Source: Sedimenticola sp.
GTDB lineage: Bacteria; Pseudomonadota; Gammaproteobacteria; Chromatiales; Chromatiaceae
Assembly: GCA_027068915.1 (NCBI GenBank)
Contig: JAMOLT010000061.1
Span: 112,823-176,822, forward strand
Direction: 5' to 3'
Length of the DNA: 64,000 nt
Part shown: piece by piece, positions 49,053 through 59,151 of the stretch
Layout of the letters: each line of letters opens with the position of its first letter
How positions within the stretch are numbered: the stretch's first letter is position 1
Program-made: the position numbers and the translations under genes
Notes under the pieces: model-generated
What the model saw: the letters and a program-made list of their open reading frames with translations, nothing else
Told to the model about the DNA's origin: nothing
Databases searched by the model: none

Positions 49053-49991
49053 TCAGGGCATGTCATCAACCTGCTGTCCTTCCTTCTGCACCGGCATCAA
49101 ATCCGCCTTGCTCACACCCAGCATCAACACGGCGCTACTGGCGACATAAATTGAAGAATAGGTACCCACCACGATACCCAGAATCAGCGCCAGGGAGAAG
49201 TTGTGAATAATTTCTCCACCCAGCACAAACAGGGCCAGCAGAACGATCAGGGTAGTCAATGAAGTGACGATGGTGCGCGCCAGAGTCTGGTTCAGGGAGA
49301 TGTTGATAACCTCTTCCGATTCCCCCTTGCGAATTTTGCGGAAATTCTCACGAATCCGGTCAAACACTACGATAGTATCATTCAGGGAATAGCCTATTAC
49401 CGCCAACACTGCCGCCAGTACGGTCAGATCGAATTGCATCTGGAACAGGGAGAAAAAGCCCAGGGTAATGGTCACATCATGCACCAAGGCAATCACCGAT
49501 CCCACAGCAAACCGCCATTCAAAGCGCACTGCGACATACATGAGAATCGCCATCAAGGCGACCAGCACTGCCAGAGCGCCGTCTTCCGTAAGTTCATCGC
49601 CAACCTGCGGGCCAACGAACTCCACCCGCCGCAACTCTATTTCACCAGCGGATGCCTTGTTGAGAATACTGAATACCTTGTCACTCAAATCCGAACTCTT
49701 GACACCTTCCCGGGGAGCAAGACGAATCAGGATATCCTGGGGAGTACCAAACTGCTGCACCTGGGCTTCGGCAAAACCGTTATCTGCCAGCACCTTGCGA
49801 ACCACTTCGGGATCAGCTTCCTGAGCATAACCGACTTCAATCAGGGTTCCACCGGTAAAATCGATGCCGAAAACCAGCCCCCGGGTAGCCAAAGAAGCCA
49901 GTGATAAGAGGATCAGGAAAATTGACAGCATCATGGCAAGCTTACGCTTGCCCATGAAATCAAAATGCAGGGATGAGGTGAGGGTTCGCAT
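49053..49991 (-). CDS. secF: Protein translocase subunit SecF
   Basis: The product is 312 residues. It begins with a membrane helix, then FGIDFTGGTLIEV, the conserved SecF P1 region, followed by five membrane helices with YSLNDTIVVFDRIREN and a LNQTLARTIVTSLTT segment. SecF and SecD use the proton motive force to pull proteins across the membrane during Sec export. It lies 15 bases after secD. Confidence 0.98.
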   Translation of the reverse strand: MRTLTSSLHFDFMGKRKLAMMLSIFLILLSLASLATRGLVFGIDFTGGTLIEVGYAQEADPEVVRKVLADNGFAEAQVQQFGTPQDILIRLAPREGVKSSDLSDKVFSILNKASAGEIELRRVEFVGPQVGDELTEDGALAVLVALMAILMYVAVRFEWRFAVGSVIALVHDVTITLGFFSLFQMQFDLTVLAAVLAVIGYSLNDTIVVFDRIRENFRKIRKGESEEVINISLNQTLARTIVTSLTTLIVLLALFVLGGEIIHNFSLALILGIVVGTYSSIYVASSAVLMLGVSKADLMPVQKEGQQVDDMP

Positions 49992-50006
49992 GGGCAGTTA
50001 CCTGAA

Positions 50007-51863
50007 TCAGATTGCGAGTTTCTTGACGCGCTTGCCGCCATACACCAGATTCGCCAGTGCGCGGGTTCCCACGATAGAAGTGAACATGGAGGTCATAATG
50101 CCGATGGCCAGGGTCACGGCAAAACCTTTTACCGGGCCACTGCCGATAGAAAACAGGACAATGGCCGCAATCAAGGTGGTTATATTCGCATCCATGATGG
50201 TGCTGAACGCCTTTGCATAGCCGGCGTGAATGCTGGCCTGAGGCGTACTGCCCACCCGCATTTCTTCACGAATACGCTCATAGATCAGTACGTTGGCATC
50301 TACCGCCATACCCACAGTCAGAACGATTCCAGCGATACCCGGCAAGGTCAGGGTCGCCTGCAGCAACGACAGCGCCGCCATCATCAGAACCAGGTTGGCG
50401 ATCAGCGCGGCATTGGCGAACAGGCCAAAAACCTTGTAGTAACCCACCATGAACACCATCACCAGCAACAGCCCGATAATGACCGACTTGAAGCCCTGGT
50501 CAATATTTTCCTGACCCAGGCTGGGGCCAATGGTTCGTTCTTCCACAATATCAATAGGTGCAGCCAGTGCGCCGGCGCGAAGCAACAACGCCAGCTCATG
50601 GGCTTCCTGGGGGCTATCCAGGCCCGTGGTCTGAAAACGCGCACCCAGAGGTTCGAGAATATTGGCTACGCTGATCACGTCCTCCACCAGGCGTTTGATG
50701 GGCTTGCCTTCCGCATCCCTGCCCACAATCCGGTTTTCCTTGAACACCACGGCCATGGGCTTGCCCACATTGTCAATAGTGACATTGCGCATGCGCCGGG
50801 CGCCCTTGCCGTCCAGATTAACCAGCACCATGGGGCTGCCGGAACGCTGGTCAAAACCCGAGGACGCATCCGTGATCTGGTTGCCGGTAACGATGACCCG
50901 CTTTTTCAGCAAAATGGGGCGGCCATCTTCCCGTACCTTGTACAGGCGCGATCCCGGCGGAACCTTGCCGCTGTTCTTGGCATCCAGAGCATCATGCTCG
51001 GTATCCACCAGCCGGTATTCCAGGGTTGCCGTTGCTCCCAGTATATTCTTTACCTGGGTAGGGTCCTGCACGCCAGGCAGCTCTACCACGATGCGCCTCT
51101 CACCTTGCTGCTGTACCAGCGGTTCCGCCACACCCAGGGCATTCACCCGATTACGGATGGTGGTAATGTTTTGCTGCAGGGCAAATCTCTTGATCAAGCG
51201 CGTTTCTGCCGGAGGCAGGGTGAGACGCACAAAATAGGCGCCTTCGGCATCCCTGGTTTCCATACCTAGATTACGGAACTCATTGCCCAGGATTTCTTCC
51301 GCCTTGTCTCGGGTAGCGGCATCCTTGAACTTGACATCAACCCCCTTGGCATCCGCCTTCACAGTCAGATAACGCAACTTCCTGCTGCGCAGGGCGGTGC
51401 GCACATCCCCGGTATAGGCCTCTATCTTATCCTTGATCGCCGCATCCATATCCACGTCAATAAGCACATGGATACCACCACGCAAATCCAGCCCCAGGTT
51501 CACGGGCTTGCCCCCCACGGCCAGAAGCCAGCCAGGAACATTTGCCGCCGTAGTCAAGGCATAGGACACATTCTCCGGCAATACGCCGGCAATCACATGC
51601 TGGGCTTTTTGCTGGTCGGTGGTGGAAGGAAAACGGATCAGCAGACGCTCCTCCTTCTCTTCCATCGCCTTGACTGCAATGCCGCTACTTTCCAGTGCTG
51701 TATTTATCTTCTCCTGCAGGAGACTATCGACCACAGCACCGCGGGAGCCGGAAACAACGATTGCAGGATCCTGGCTGTAGAGATTGGGCAGGGCGTAAAA
51801 CAGCCCGATTGCAAGCACGAAGGCAACCAGGAGATTCTTCCATAGAGGATATTGATTCAGCAT
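50007..51863 (-). CDS. secD: Protein translocase subunit SecD
   Basis: The product is 618 residues. The N-terminal helix is followed by LGLDLRGGIHVLIDVDMD, the conserved D1 motif, a large periplasmic P1 domain, and six membrane helices with DANVLIYERIREE. Length and order match gammaproteobacterial SecD. It is co-transcribed with secF and follows yajC by 47 bases. Confidence 0.98.
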   Translation of the reverse strand: MLNQYPLWKNLLVAFVLAIGLFYALPNLYSQDPAIVVSGSRGAVVDSLLQEKINTALESSGIAVKAMEEKEERLLIRFPSTTDQQKAQHVIAGVLPENVSYALTTAANVPGWLLAVGGKPVNLGLDLRGGIHVLIDVDMDAAIKDKIEAYTGDVRTALRSRKLRYLTVKADAKGVDVKFKDAATRDKAEEILGNEFRNLGMETRDAEGAYFVRLTLPPAETRLIKRFALQQNITTIRNRVNALGVAEPLVQQQGERRIVVELPGVQDPTQVKNILGATATLEYRLVDTEHDALDAKNSGKVPPGSRLYKVREDGRPILLKKRVIVTGNQITDASSGFDQRSGSPMVLVNLDGKGARRMRNVTIDNVGKPMAVVFKENRIVGRDAEGKPIKRLVEDVISVANILEPLGARFQTTGLDSPQEAHELALLLRAGALAAPIDIVEERTIGPSLGQENIDQGFKSVIIGLLLVMVFMVGYYKVFGLFANAALIANLVLMMAALSLLQATLTLPGIAGIVLTVGMAVDANVLIYERIREEMRVGSTPQASIHAGYAKAFSTIMDANITTLIAAIVLFSIGSGPVKGFAVTLAIGIMTSMFTSIVGTRALANLVYGGKRVKKLAI

Positions 51864-51910
51864 GTCAGTTTGCGGCTACAGGTGGTGAAAAAAGGATGTT
51901 GGCAAACGGC

Positions 51911-52243
51911 TCAAAGTTCCTTGAGCGTTCCCTTGGGCATTACCGCTTCTACAGCGATCCGGCGTATGGTGACCTCCAGGCCATCAGCCACATCTACCTT
52001 GACGAAGTTTTCACCCACCTCGGTAATGCGCCCCATAAGGCCGCCAGTAGTCTGGACTTCGTCACCTTTTTTCAAGCTTTCCACCAGTGCGCGGTGCGCT
52101 TTCTGGCGCTTTACCTGGGGACGAATCATGAAAAAATACAGAATCAGGATCAGGCCGATAGGGAAAAGCAGCCCCGTCAAGCCGCCCGGTCCGGCAGCAG
52201 CGGGAGCAGCTTCTGCCATTGCATCATTGATAAAAAAATTCAT
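51911..52243 (-). CDS. yajC: Preprotein translocase subunit YajC
   Basis: The product is 110 residues from the ATG at 52243, after GGAGG. One membrane helix (GLLFPIGLILILYFFMI) precedes the RPQVKRQKAHR segment and the TTGGLMGRITEVGENFVKVDV beta domain. YajC associates with SecDF. The usual upstream queA-tgt genes are absent; parC lies upstream instead. Confidence 0.96.
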   Translation of the reverse strand: MNFFINDAMAEAAPAAAGPGGLTGLLFPIGLILILYFFMIRPQVKRQKAHRALVESLKKGDEVQTTGGLMGRITEVGENFVKVDVADGLEVTIRRIAVEAVMPKGTLKEL

Positions 52244-52359
52244 ATAACCTACCTCCGCTGACCGCCTGAACACCGCCGCCAGCCAAATTGGGGATTGCGA
52301 AGCCGGATATTATGCCACAGAGCACGGCTATGCATAGCGTAGTTTTGCTGAACAGCAGC

Positions 52360-54603
52360 TCAACCCGGCTCCAGGCCATCGACTTTCTGGAAACCCCGGG
52401 GCAATTTGTTGCCACGGCGCCCACGTTCTCCTTCATAGGCGTTGAGGTCTGCGGCCTTCAGGTTCAGGTGCCGCTTGCCGGAAATCAGCCGGATCCTGCC
52501 CCCTTCGGGCACTACCAGCATGGCAATCACATACTCTTCCCGCTCTGCCACCCGCTTGCCTGGTATGCCAATAATCTTGTTGCCCTTGCCCCGTACCATT
52601 TCCGGCAGATCACTCAGTGGAATGACCAGCATGCGCCCCGCGCTGGTGACTGCCACCACTCGGTCGGTATGCGGATCGCTTACCGGCTGCGCCTTGAGCA
52701 CCCTTGCCCCCTTGGGCAGGGTCAGCACTGTCTTGCCAGCCTTTTTGTTGGCAACCAGGTTTTTGGCCTGGGTAATAAAACCATAGCCTGCATCGCTCGC
52801 CAGCAGCCAGTGCTGCTCCGGGTCGCCACCGAGAACGGACACGAACAAAGCGCCATCCGGGGGAGAAAAACGTCCGGTAAGCGGCTCGCCCTGCCCCCTT
52901 GCCGATGGCAGGGTATGGGCGGGGAGAGAATAACTGCGCCCGGTGGAATCCAGGAAGATCGCCACCTGGTTGCTGCGCAGCCGCACGGCATCTCTATAGC
53001 TATCGCCAGCCTTGTAGCCAAGGCTGGCAGGGTCAATTTCATGTCCCTTGGCCGCACGCACCCAGCCTTTTTCCGACAGCACTATGGTGCTGGGCTCGCT
53101 GGGGGCAAGCTCACTTTCATCCATGGCCACGGCGGCTTCCCGCCCTACGATGGGGGAGCGGCGCTCATCGCCATATTCCTCGGCATCTGCTTCCAGCTCC
53201 TTGCGCACCAGGGTTTTCATGCGTTGTCTGGAACCCAGGGTCTTTTCCAGATAATCCCGCTCCTTCGCCAGTGCTTCCTGTTCGGTGCGGATTTTCATCT
53301 CTTCCAGACGTGCCAGTTGCCGCAGCTTGGTATCCAGCACATAGTCAGCCTGCACTTCCGTCAGGTCAAAACGCGCCATGAGTACGGGCTTGGGCTCGTC
53401 TTCGGTGCGGATGATATGGATGACCTCATCGATGTTCAGGAAGGCCACCAGCAGGCCTTCCAGCAAATGCAATCTGTCCAGCACCTTGTTCAAGCGATGC
53501 TGCAGGCGCCGCCTGACGGTGGCAAAGCGGAATTCCAGCCATTCCTTGAGGATGACGCGCAAATCCTTAACCTGGGGCCGCCCGTCCAGACCGATGAGAT
53601 TCAGATTCACCCGGTAGCTTCTTTCCAGATCTGTGGTGGCGAACAAATGCGACATGAGGCGTTCGAGATCCACCCGGTTGGAGCGCGGCACAATCACCAG
53701 GCGCGTGGGGTTCTCGTGGTCGGATTCGTCCCGCAGGTCTTCGATCCAGGGAAGCTTCTTGGCGCGCATCTGGCTGGCGATCTGCTCCAGGATCCTGTTT
53801 CCGGATACTTGGTGTGGCAGGGCGTTGACTACCACATTGCCATCTTCTTTATTCCAACAGGCGCGGGCGCGCACGCTGCCCCGCCCGGTCTGATAGATTT
53901 TCAGCAAGTCCGCCCTGGGGGTGATGATTTCGGCATCGGTGGGGTAATCCGGCCCGGATATATGCTCGCACAACTCTTCCAGGGTGGTTTTCGGGCTTTC
54001 GATGAGGCGGATGCAGGCGCTGACCACTTCCCGCAGATTATGCGGCGGAATATCCGTTGCCATGCCCACGGCAATTCCGCTGGCGCCGTTGAGCAATACG
54101 TTCGGCAGACGTGCGGGCAGCAGGCTCGGCTCTTTCAGGGTGCCGTCGAAATTGGGCACCCATTCCACCGTCCCCTGCCCCAGCTCTGACAACAATACCT
54201 TGGCGTAAGCAGTAAGCTTGGCCTCGGTATAGCGCATGGCGGCGAAGGACTTTGGATCATCCGGCGATCCCCAGTTTCCCTGGCCGTCGATCAATGGATA
54301 GCGATAGGAAAAGGACTGGGCCATGAGCACCATGGCTTCGTAGCAGGCGGTGTCTCCATGAGGATGAAATTTGCCCAGCACATCCCCCACGGTACGCGCC
54401 GACTTCTTGTGCTTGCTGGCCGCCGACAGTCCCAGCTCGGACATGGCGTAGACAATGCGTCGTTGCACGGGCTTGAGACCATCGCCGATATGCGGCAAGG
54501 CCCGATCCAGAATGACATACATGGAATAGTCCAGGTAAGCCTTCTCGGTAAATTCCGCCAGGCCCAGGCGTTCTATGCCGTCAGAAGTGTAGTTTTCTTC
54601 CAT
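52360..54603 (-). CDS. parC: DNA topoisomerase IV subunit A
   Basis: The product is 747 residues. The catalytic tyrosine is in [11 protein letters not shown], within the winged-helix breakage-reunion domain. The quinolone-region equivalent is [14 protein letters not shown]. The C-terminal beta-pinwheel is of ParC type and lacks the GyrA box. It decatenates chromosomes with ParE. parE lies about 1.5 kb upstream, separated by two redox-type genes. Confidence 0.96.
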   Translation of the reverse strand: MEENYTSDGIERLGLAEFTEKAYLDYSMYVILDRALPHIGDGLKPVQRRIVYAMSELGLSAASKHKKSARTVGDVLGKFHPHGDTACYEAMVLMAQSFSYRYPLIDGQGNWGSPDDPKSFAAMRYTEAKLTAYAKVLLSELGQGTVEWVPNFDGTLKEPSLLPARLPNVLLNGASGIAVGMATDIPPHNLREVVSACIRLIESPKTTLEELCEHISGPDYPTDAEIITPRADLLKIYQTGRGSVRARACWNKEDGNVVVNALPHQVSGNRILEQIASQMRAKKLPWIEDLRDESDHENPTRLVIVPRSNRVDLERLMSHLFATTDLERSYRVNLNLIGLDGRPQVKDLRVILKEWLEFRFATVRRRLQHRLNKVLDRLHLLEGLLVAFLNIDEVIHIIRTEDEPKPVLMARFDLTEVQADYVLDTKLRQLARLEEMKIRTEQEALAKERDYLEKTLGSRQRMKTLVRKELEADAEEYGDERRSPIVGREAAVAMDESELAPSEPSTIVLSEKGWVRAAKGHEIDPASLGYKAGDSYRDAVRLRSNQVAIFLDSTGRSYSLPAHTLPSARGQGEPLTGRFSPPDGALFVSVLGGDPEQHWLLASDAGYGFITQAKNLVANKKAGKTVLTLPKGARVLKAQPVSDPHTDRVVAVTSAGRMLVIPLSDLPEMVRGKGNKIIGIPGKRVAEREEYVIAMLVVPEGGRIRLISGKRHLNLKAADLNAYEGERGRRGNKLPRGFQKVDGLEPG

Positions 54604-54604
54604 G

Positions 54605-55060
54605 CTATTTTTTCAGCCGCCGCATTTCTTCGAGCATAGCCTGAATATCGCTGTGCCAGCGGGAAAGTTGCAGCTGCAGCTCGGGATCATCGGGAAACAT
54701 GGGACTCAATGCCCTGGGATCCATGGCTGCCAGCAGGGTCTCATTGTTTTCCGCAATCACTGCAATCTTCAATGGCAGGTAGGGAGACATCTCCGGATGG
54801 CGGGCAAGAATGCGCCGCACTTCCTCTACCTTGCCGAAGAACACTACCCGATAGAAATCCGTCTTGTAATCGAACTCCGCCATGCCACCATCACAACGCT
54901 GGACATGAGCGACGCTGTAACCATATTCCGGCAGGGTTTCCCTGAGCACCTCCATGACATGCCCGGCTTTGGCATCGCTGCGCGCCATTACCAGAGTCTG
55001 GTCGGCCTGCACCGGGAAGGCGAACAACAATACAAGGCATATGCCGACAATCACTCTCAC
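54605..55060 (-). CDS. DUF302 family exported protein
   Basis: The product is 151 residues starting at GTG 55060, which overlaps the upstream stop (GTGA). A signal peptide ends near VQA-DQ (residue 19). The body resembles DUF302, with [14 protein letters not shown] and [12 protein letters not shown], the fold also seen at the end of the neighbouring cytochrome. DUF302 proteins are small periplasmic or cytoplasmic domains of unknown function, found often in sulfur oxidisers. It is one base from parC. Confidence 0.75.
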   Translation of the reverse strand: MRVIVGICLVLLFAFPVQADQTLVMARSDAKAGHVMEVLRETLPEYGYSVAHVQRCDGGMAEFDYKTDFYRVVFFGKVEEVRRILARHPEMSPYLPLKIAVIAENNETLLAAMDPRALSPMFPDDPELQLQLSRWHSDIQAMLEEMRRLKK

Positions 55061-56085
55061 AGGGTTGCCTCCTCCATTACGGTAAGGATGATCTCTTCCA
55101 TAAGCACGCCGACCTCGGACAGCTCTTGATTATTGAACAGGGTAGCCAGCTGCGCCACATTTGCAGAAATAACCAGCACCTTTCCATTCTGCTCCAGAAC
55201 ATTGATGCGGCAAGGTAACACCGTGCCCAGGCGCGGATCGATGTTGAGCAAATGGTAAAGCTCCTTGAAATTACAGAAGCGGATGGCCACTTGGCGGGTA
55301 TTGACGCTGAACTCATCCGTCAGCCCCTGCTCCAGATAGCGCTGGGGGAAAATACGGAAATTCGCCCCCGCCAGCGCCTGCTTTACATTCTCCACCGTGG
55401 TCTCGAGATCATAGGGTGACTCCATGACATAGGCGGGTTTGCCCGCCCATTCTTCCGAGCCTTTCCTCGGCGCTGGCGGCTCCAGAGTACGCAGATAGGC
55501 GATGACATGAGCGACTTCCTGATCCGAAATTTTGCCCCGGAACGAAGGCATATTGCTGCTCTTGCGCCCGATCAATATGATGTCCCGAATCATGGCGTCA
55601 GAGGCGGATTTCTGAAACCCGCTGTTGTTCAGGGCTGCGGGCATGATCATAAAGGAGCGTTCCCGGGACAGGGTTACCCCGGTGCCCACCCCTTCGCCGC
55701 TGCCATCTTTACCATGGCAGCGGACACAATGCTTCTGGTACAAGGCATTGCCTTTTTTGGCGTCTCCGTGGATTTTCGTGGTCTCAAACACCGGGCCGGG
55801 CTTGCCTGTCCAGCTTCGAACATAGTGCACGACAGCGGTCACCTGGGCCGAACTGAGCTTCGGGAAAGACGGCATGATACGACCAGGGCGCCCGTGGCGA
55901 ATGGTTTTTGCGATATAGTCGTCAGAAACCTGGGAAAGTACCTCTACCGACAGGGGCAAACCGATTCCCCCCTGCCCCCGGAAATGATGGCAGGCGCTAC
56001 AGTTCTCTTCATACAGTGTCTTGCCGTCAGGCGCCGCGTACAGCGGCATGCACAGCAACAGAAACAACCAGCTCCAATACCTCAT
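55057..56085 (-). CDS. Diheme cytochrome c fused to a DUF302 domain
   Basis: The product is 342 residues. A signal peptide ends near YAA (residue 18). Two cytochrome c domains carry CSACH at residues 29-33 and CVRCH at 120-124, with methionines in RIMPSFP and NMPSFRG as likely axial ligands. Residues 215-342 form a DUF302 domain. It would work in the periplasm as an electron carrier or sensor. It is tightly packed between parE (one-base overlap) and the stand-alone DUF302 gene (four-base overlap), so the three share a transcript. Confidence 0.9.
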   Translation of the reverse strand: MRYWSWLFLLLCMPLYAAPDGKTLYEENCSACHHFRGQGGIGLPLSVEVLSQVSDDYIAKTIRHGRPGRIMPSFPKLSSAQVTAVVHYVRSWTGKPGPVFETTKIHGDAKKGNALYQKHCVRCHGKDGSGEGVGTGVTLSRERSFMIMPAALNNSGFQKSASDAMIRDIILIGRKSSNMPSFRGKISDQEVAHVIAYLRTLEPPAPRKGSEEWAGKPAYVMESPYDLETTVENVKQALAGANFRIFPQRYLEQGLTDEFSVNTRQVAIRFCNFKELYHLLNIDPRLGTVLPCRINVLEQNGKVLVISANVAQLATLFNNQELSEVGVLMEEIILTVMEEATL

Positions 56086-57998
56086 CAGCTCTCGACTCCA
56101 GCGACCAATTCCCGGGCGGCTTCCGCCAGATCCCCTTTTTCCTGCAGCCAGGTCTTGCGGTCTCCCGAACGCTTCTTGGCCAACAACATATCCATCATGC
56201 TCATGGTTTCATCTCCTGCTTCCATAGCCAGTTGCACCAGTCTTCTGGTATCCGGATGGATGGTGGTTTCCCGCAACTGCATGGGATTCATTTCACCCAG
56301 CCCCTTGAAGCGTTGCACATTGACCTTGCCCCGCAGCTTCTCTGCTTCGATGCGCGCCAGTATGCCCTGTTTTTCCGCATCGTCCAGGGCATAGAACACC
56401 TGTTTCCCCACATCAATACGATACAGAGGAGGCATGGCCACATAGACATGCCCTTCTTTCACCAGCCCGGGAAAGTGACGCACAAACAGCGCACACAGCA
56501 AGGTGGCAATATGCAGGCCGTCCGAGTCTGCATCCGCCAGTATGCAGACTTTACCAAAGCGCAGTCTGGAAAGATCATCCGCTCCCGGTTCCACGCCAAT
56601 GGCCACGGAAATATCATGCACCTCCTGGGAGGCCAGCACTTCGGATGAATCCACTTCCCAGGTATTCAGTATTTTACCGCGCAGGGGCATGATTGCCTGA
56701 AAATCCTTGTCCCTGGCCTGCTTGGCGGAACCACCGGCGGAATCCCCTTCCACCAGAAAGAGCTCCGTGCGCTTCATGTCATCGGAAGCACAATCTGCCA
56801 GCTTGCCCGGCAGTGCCGGCCCTTGGGTCACCTTCTTGCGCACCACCTTGCGCCCGGCCCGCATGCGCGTCTGAGCCGCATGAATGGCCAGATCGGCAAT
56901 GCGCTCCCCCTCGGCGGTGTTCTGGTTCAGCCACAGGCTGAAAGCATCTTTCACCACACCGGAAACAAAGGCGGCACATTCCCGCGAAGACAGACGCTCT
57001 TTGGTCTGACCGGAAAACTGGGGATCAGCCATCTTTACAGAAAGCACATAGCTAACCTTGCTCCACACATCGTCCGGGGTGATTTTCACTCCCCGGGGCA
57101 GCAGGTTGCGGAATTCACAAAACTCACGAATCGCCTCGGTAAGTCCGGAACGCAAGCCGTTCACATGGGTGCCGCCCTGTGCGGTGGGAATCAGGTTCAC
57201 ATAACTTTCGGTAACCGGCTCACCACCCTCGGGAAGCCATAGCAATGCCCAATCTGCCGCTTCATTGCTGCTGCTCATACTGCCGACGAAAGGCGCCTCG
57301 GGCAATATTTCAAAGCCCTGCAGCGCATCCAGCAGATAGTCTTTCAAACCATCGGCATACTGCCATTCTTCACTCTCGCCGCTCTTTTCGTCGCTAAAGC
57401 ACACATGCAGACCGGGGCAAAGCACTGCCTTGGCCCGCAATACATGTTTGAGCTGGCGAATGCTGAATTTGGGGCTGTCGAAAAATTGCACATCCGGCCA
57501 GAAGCGAATGCGGGTGCCGGTATTCTGTTTGCCTACCTTTCCCACCACTTCAAGATCAGAAACCTTTTCACCATTGGCAAAGGCAATATTGTATTCCTTG
57601 GCGTCACGCTTGACCCAGACCTCCAGATGCCGCGACAAGGCGTTCACCACGGACACGCCCACGCCATGCAAACCACCGGAAAACTGATAGGACTTGTTGG
57701 AAAACTTCCCGCCAGCATGCAGCTTGCACAGAATGACCTCCACCCCCGGAACGCCTTCTTCCGGGTGAAGATCCACCGGCATGCCCCGCCCGTCATCCAA
57801 AACCTCCAGAGAGCCGTCCTTGTACAGCTTGACCTCAATCTTGCTGGCGTACCCGGCAAGCGCCTCATCCACGCTGTTGTCGATAACTTCCTGCGCCAGA
57901 TGGTTGGGACGGGTGGTATCCGTATACATTCCCGGGCGCTTGCGCACCGGCTCCAGGCCACTGAGTACTTCTATGGCTGAGGCATTGTAGCTAGTCAT
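56085..57998 (-). CDS. parE: DNA topoisomerase IV subunit B
   Basis: The product is 637 residues from the ATG at 57998 (MTSYNASAIEVLSGLEPVR); the ATG just before it is equally possible. It has the GHKL ATP-binding domain (DNSVDEALAG and DDGRGMPVD), a transducer, the Toprim motif LVEGDSAGGSAKQARD and the C-terminal MNPMQLRETT. It pairs with ParC. It overlaps the stop of the CNP1-like gene by eight bases. Confidence 0.97.
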   Translation of the reverse strand: MTSYNASAIEVLSGLEPVRKRPGMYTDTTRPNHLAQEVIDNSVDEALAGYASKIEVKLYKDGSLEVLDDGRGMPVDLHPEEGVPGVEVILCKLHAGGKFSNKSYQFSGGLHGVGVSVVNALSRHLEVWVKRDAKEYNIAFANGEKVSDLEVVGKVGKQNTGTRIRFWPDVQFFDSPKFSIRQLKHVLRAKAVLCPGLHVCFSDEKSGESEEWQYADGLKDYLLDALQGFEILPEAPFVGSMSSSNEAADWALLWLPEGGEPVTESYVNLIPTAQGGTHVNGLRSGLTEAIREFCEFRNLLPRGVKITPDDVWSKVSYVLSVKMADPQFSGQTKERLSSRECAAFVSGVVKDAFSLWLNQNTAEGERIADLAIHAAQTRMRAGRKVVRKKVTQGPALPGKLADCASDDMKRTELFLVEGDSAGGSAKQARDKDFQAIMPLRGKILNTWEVDSSEVLASQEVHDISVAIGVEPGADDLSRLRFGKVCILADADSDGLHIATLLCALFVRHFPGLVKEGHVYVAMPPLYRIDVGKQVFYALDDAEKQGILARIEAEKLRGKVNVQRFKGLGEMNPMQLRETTIHPDTRRLVQLAMEAGDETMSMMDMLLAKKRSGDRKTWLQEKGDLAEAARELVAGVES

Positions 57999-58560
57999 CA
58001 TTGGTCCAGTTGTCAAAAGGGTTGAGCTGCTCAAACAGTCCTTTCACTGCCTGTTCTATCTGATAGCGCTCTCGCGGCACGCCCCCGGTGCAAAAAACAT
58101 CTTCCGCCAACTCCTTGCGGTACGCGCTTCTGACGCCGCCAATTTCCTTCCATTTCGGCGTCTTCACCTCGCGCACGGCTGGCTTGCGCCGGGGATTTCC
58201 ATATGCATAGATGGCGTACTCCTCCGTTCCGCAGCGAAGTCCCTCGAACGTGGCGGTATAACCACCGGCAGTGGAGCGGATGAGCAGCCAGTATCGCACC
58301 ACATAATCCTTGTCTGAGACGCTCAGGGTGTTCGTATCCAGAAAAGCGCGCTGGTTTTTCGGCAGGGAATCGACCCGCACCGATGTCCAGGCATCATCAC
58401 CCGGCAGCGGCGGAACCCCGGAAAAGCGCTCTTTCCATTCCTTTACGTTCGCCTCAAAGTCATCCTGCTCGCCCGTGAGCTCCTCATACCTGTCGGTAGG
58501 CGCGCCATGCGACAGGCCCATTGCGAAAAACAACAGCGCCAGCAAAACCATTTGTTTCAT
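57991..58560 (-). CDS. CNP1-like family exported protein
   Basis: The product is 189 residues from the ATG at 58560. A signal peptide (MVLLALLFFAMGLSHGAP) is followed by the CNP1-like domain: FLDTNTLSVSDKDYVVRYWLLI, and FEGLRCGTEEYAIYAYG. The domain is widespread in beta- and gammaproteobacteria, periplasmic, and of unknown function. It lies directly upstream of parE, with an 8-base overlap, and is probably the first gene of this transcript. Confidence 0.82.
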   Translation of the reverse strand: MKQMVLLALLFFAMGLSHGAPTDRYEELTGEQDDFEANVKEWKERFSGVPPLPGDDAWTSVRVDSLPKNQRAFLDTNTLSVSDKDYVVRYWLLIRSTAGGYTATFEGLRCGTEEYAIYAYGNPRRKPAVREVKTPKWKEIGGVRSAYRKELAEDVFCTGGVPRERYQIEQAVKGLFEQLNPFDNWTNDD

Positions 58561-58760
58561 GCCCACACGGAGTCACCCTTGGATCAATACTCAAGGGCGA
58601 GAGTTTACAACCCCCGCCGGGAATTGAACATAGCCGTAAAACGAATTCTGTGAGGATTCTGCACCTTGATACTGCAGACCAGCGCACAGTGGGGTAATTT
58701 GCGCCCTGCGATCAAAACTACCTGCCCCGTGTTCATGCAACAACTCCCGATGGTGCCGAT

Positions 58761-58965
58761 ATGGACAAGATCATGTACCGGCTCTCTGTGCTGGATAAAA
58801 TCCGCAAGAGGCAGCAAGCCGCCGACCAGGGGCACACCGTCAGCAGCGAGGGTTTAAAGCACGAGATCAATACATGAGTAATGCATGTCGGAGCCAACCA
58901 AGGCCGATCTACGATCCATCCATGACTTTATCGCCCACGCCCTGCGAGCCACCCTCAAGGCGTAA
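58761..58965 (+). pseudogene. Degraded type II toxin-antitoxin pair
   Basis: From 58761 a 38-codon frame reads MDKIMYRLSVLDKIRK, then GHTVSSEGLKHEI, ending TGA 58875-58877. This is the C-terminal style of a RelB/Phd-like antitoxin. From ATG 58885, MSEPTKADLRSIHDFIAH reproduces the first 20 residues of a ParE/RelE toxin and then stops at 58965. The toxin lacks its catalytic portion, so the pair is inactive. It lies in the 591-base gap upstream of the CNP1-like gene. Confidence 0.5.
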
Positions 58966-58982
58966 CCGATCATTCCAAGGCA

Positions 58983-59142
58983 TTATTGACGCACCACAGC
59001 CAAGTCTGATTGGAGCGGCTTGTCGGCAAATTTTTCTTTCCAGACCCGTGGTGTCAGGTCGAGGATCTGATGGTCTGGGTGCGGGCTGATGCGCTGCAGG
59101 ATATCCACCAGGTAGGGATAAAGGGGCAATAGGGAACACGTG
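58983..59142 (-). pseudogene. Transposase C-terminal remnant (IS66-like)
   Basis: On the minus strand a frame ends at TAA 58985-58983 with the protein text YPYLVDILQRISPHPDH, LTPRVWKEKF, and ADKPLQSDL. This resembles the C-terminal tail of IS66-family transposases. No start or catalytic core remains. It lies next to the toxin-antitoxin remnant and marks the left edge of the accessory region. Confidence 0.4.
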
Positions 59143-59151
59143 CAAATGCTT

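Noticed and set aside
52288..54189. 633-residue plus-strand reading frame opposite parC
   Set aside because: Antisense to a complete, conserved parC; rich in histidine and glutamine with no domain.
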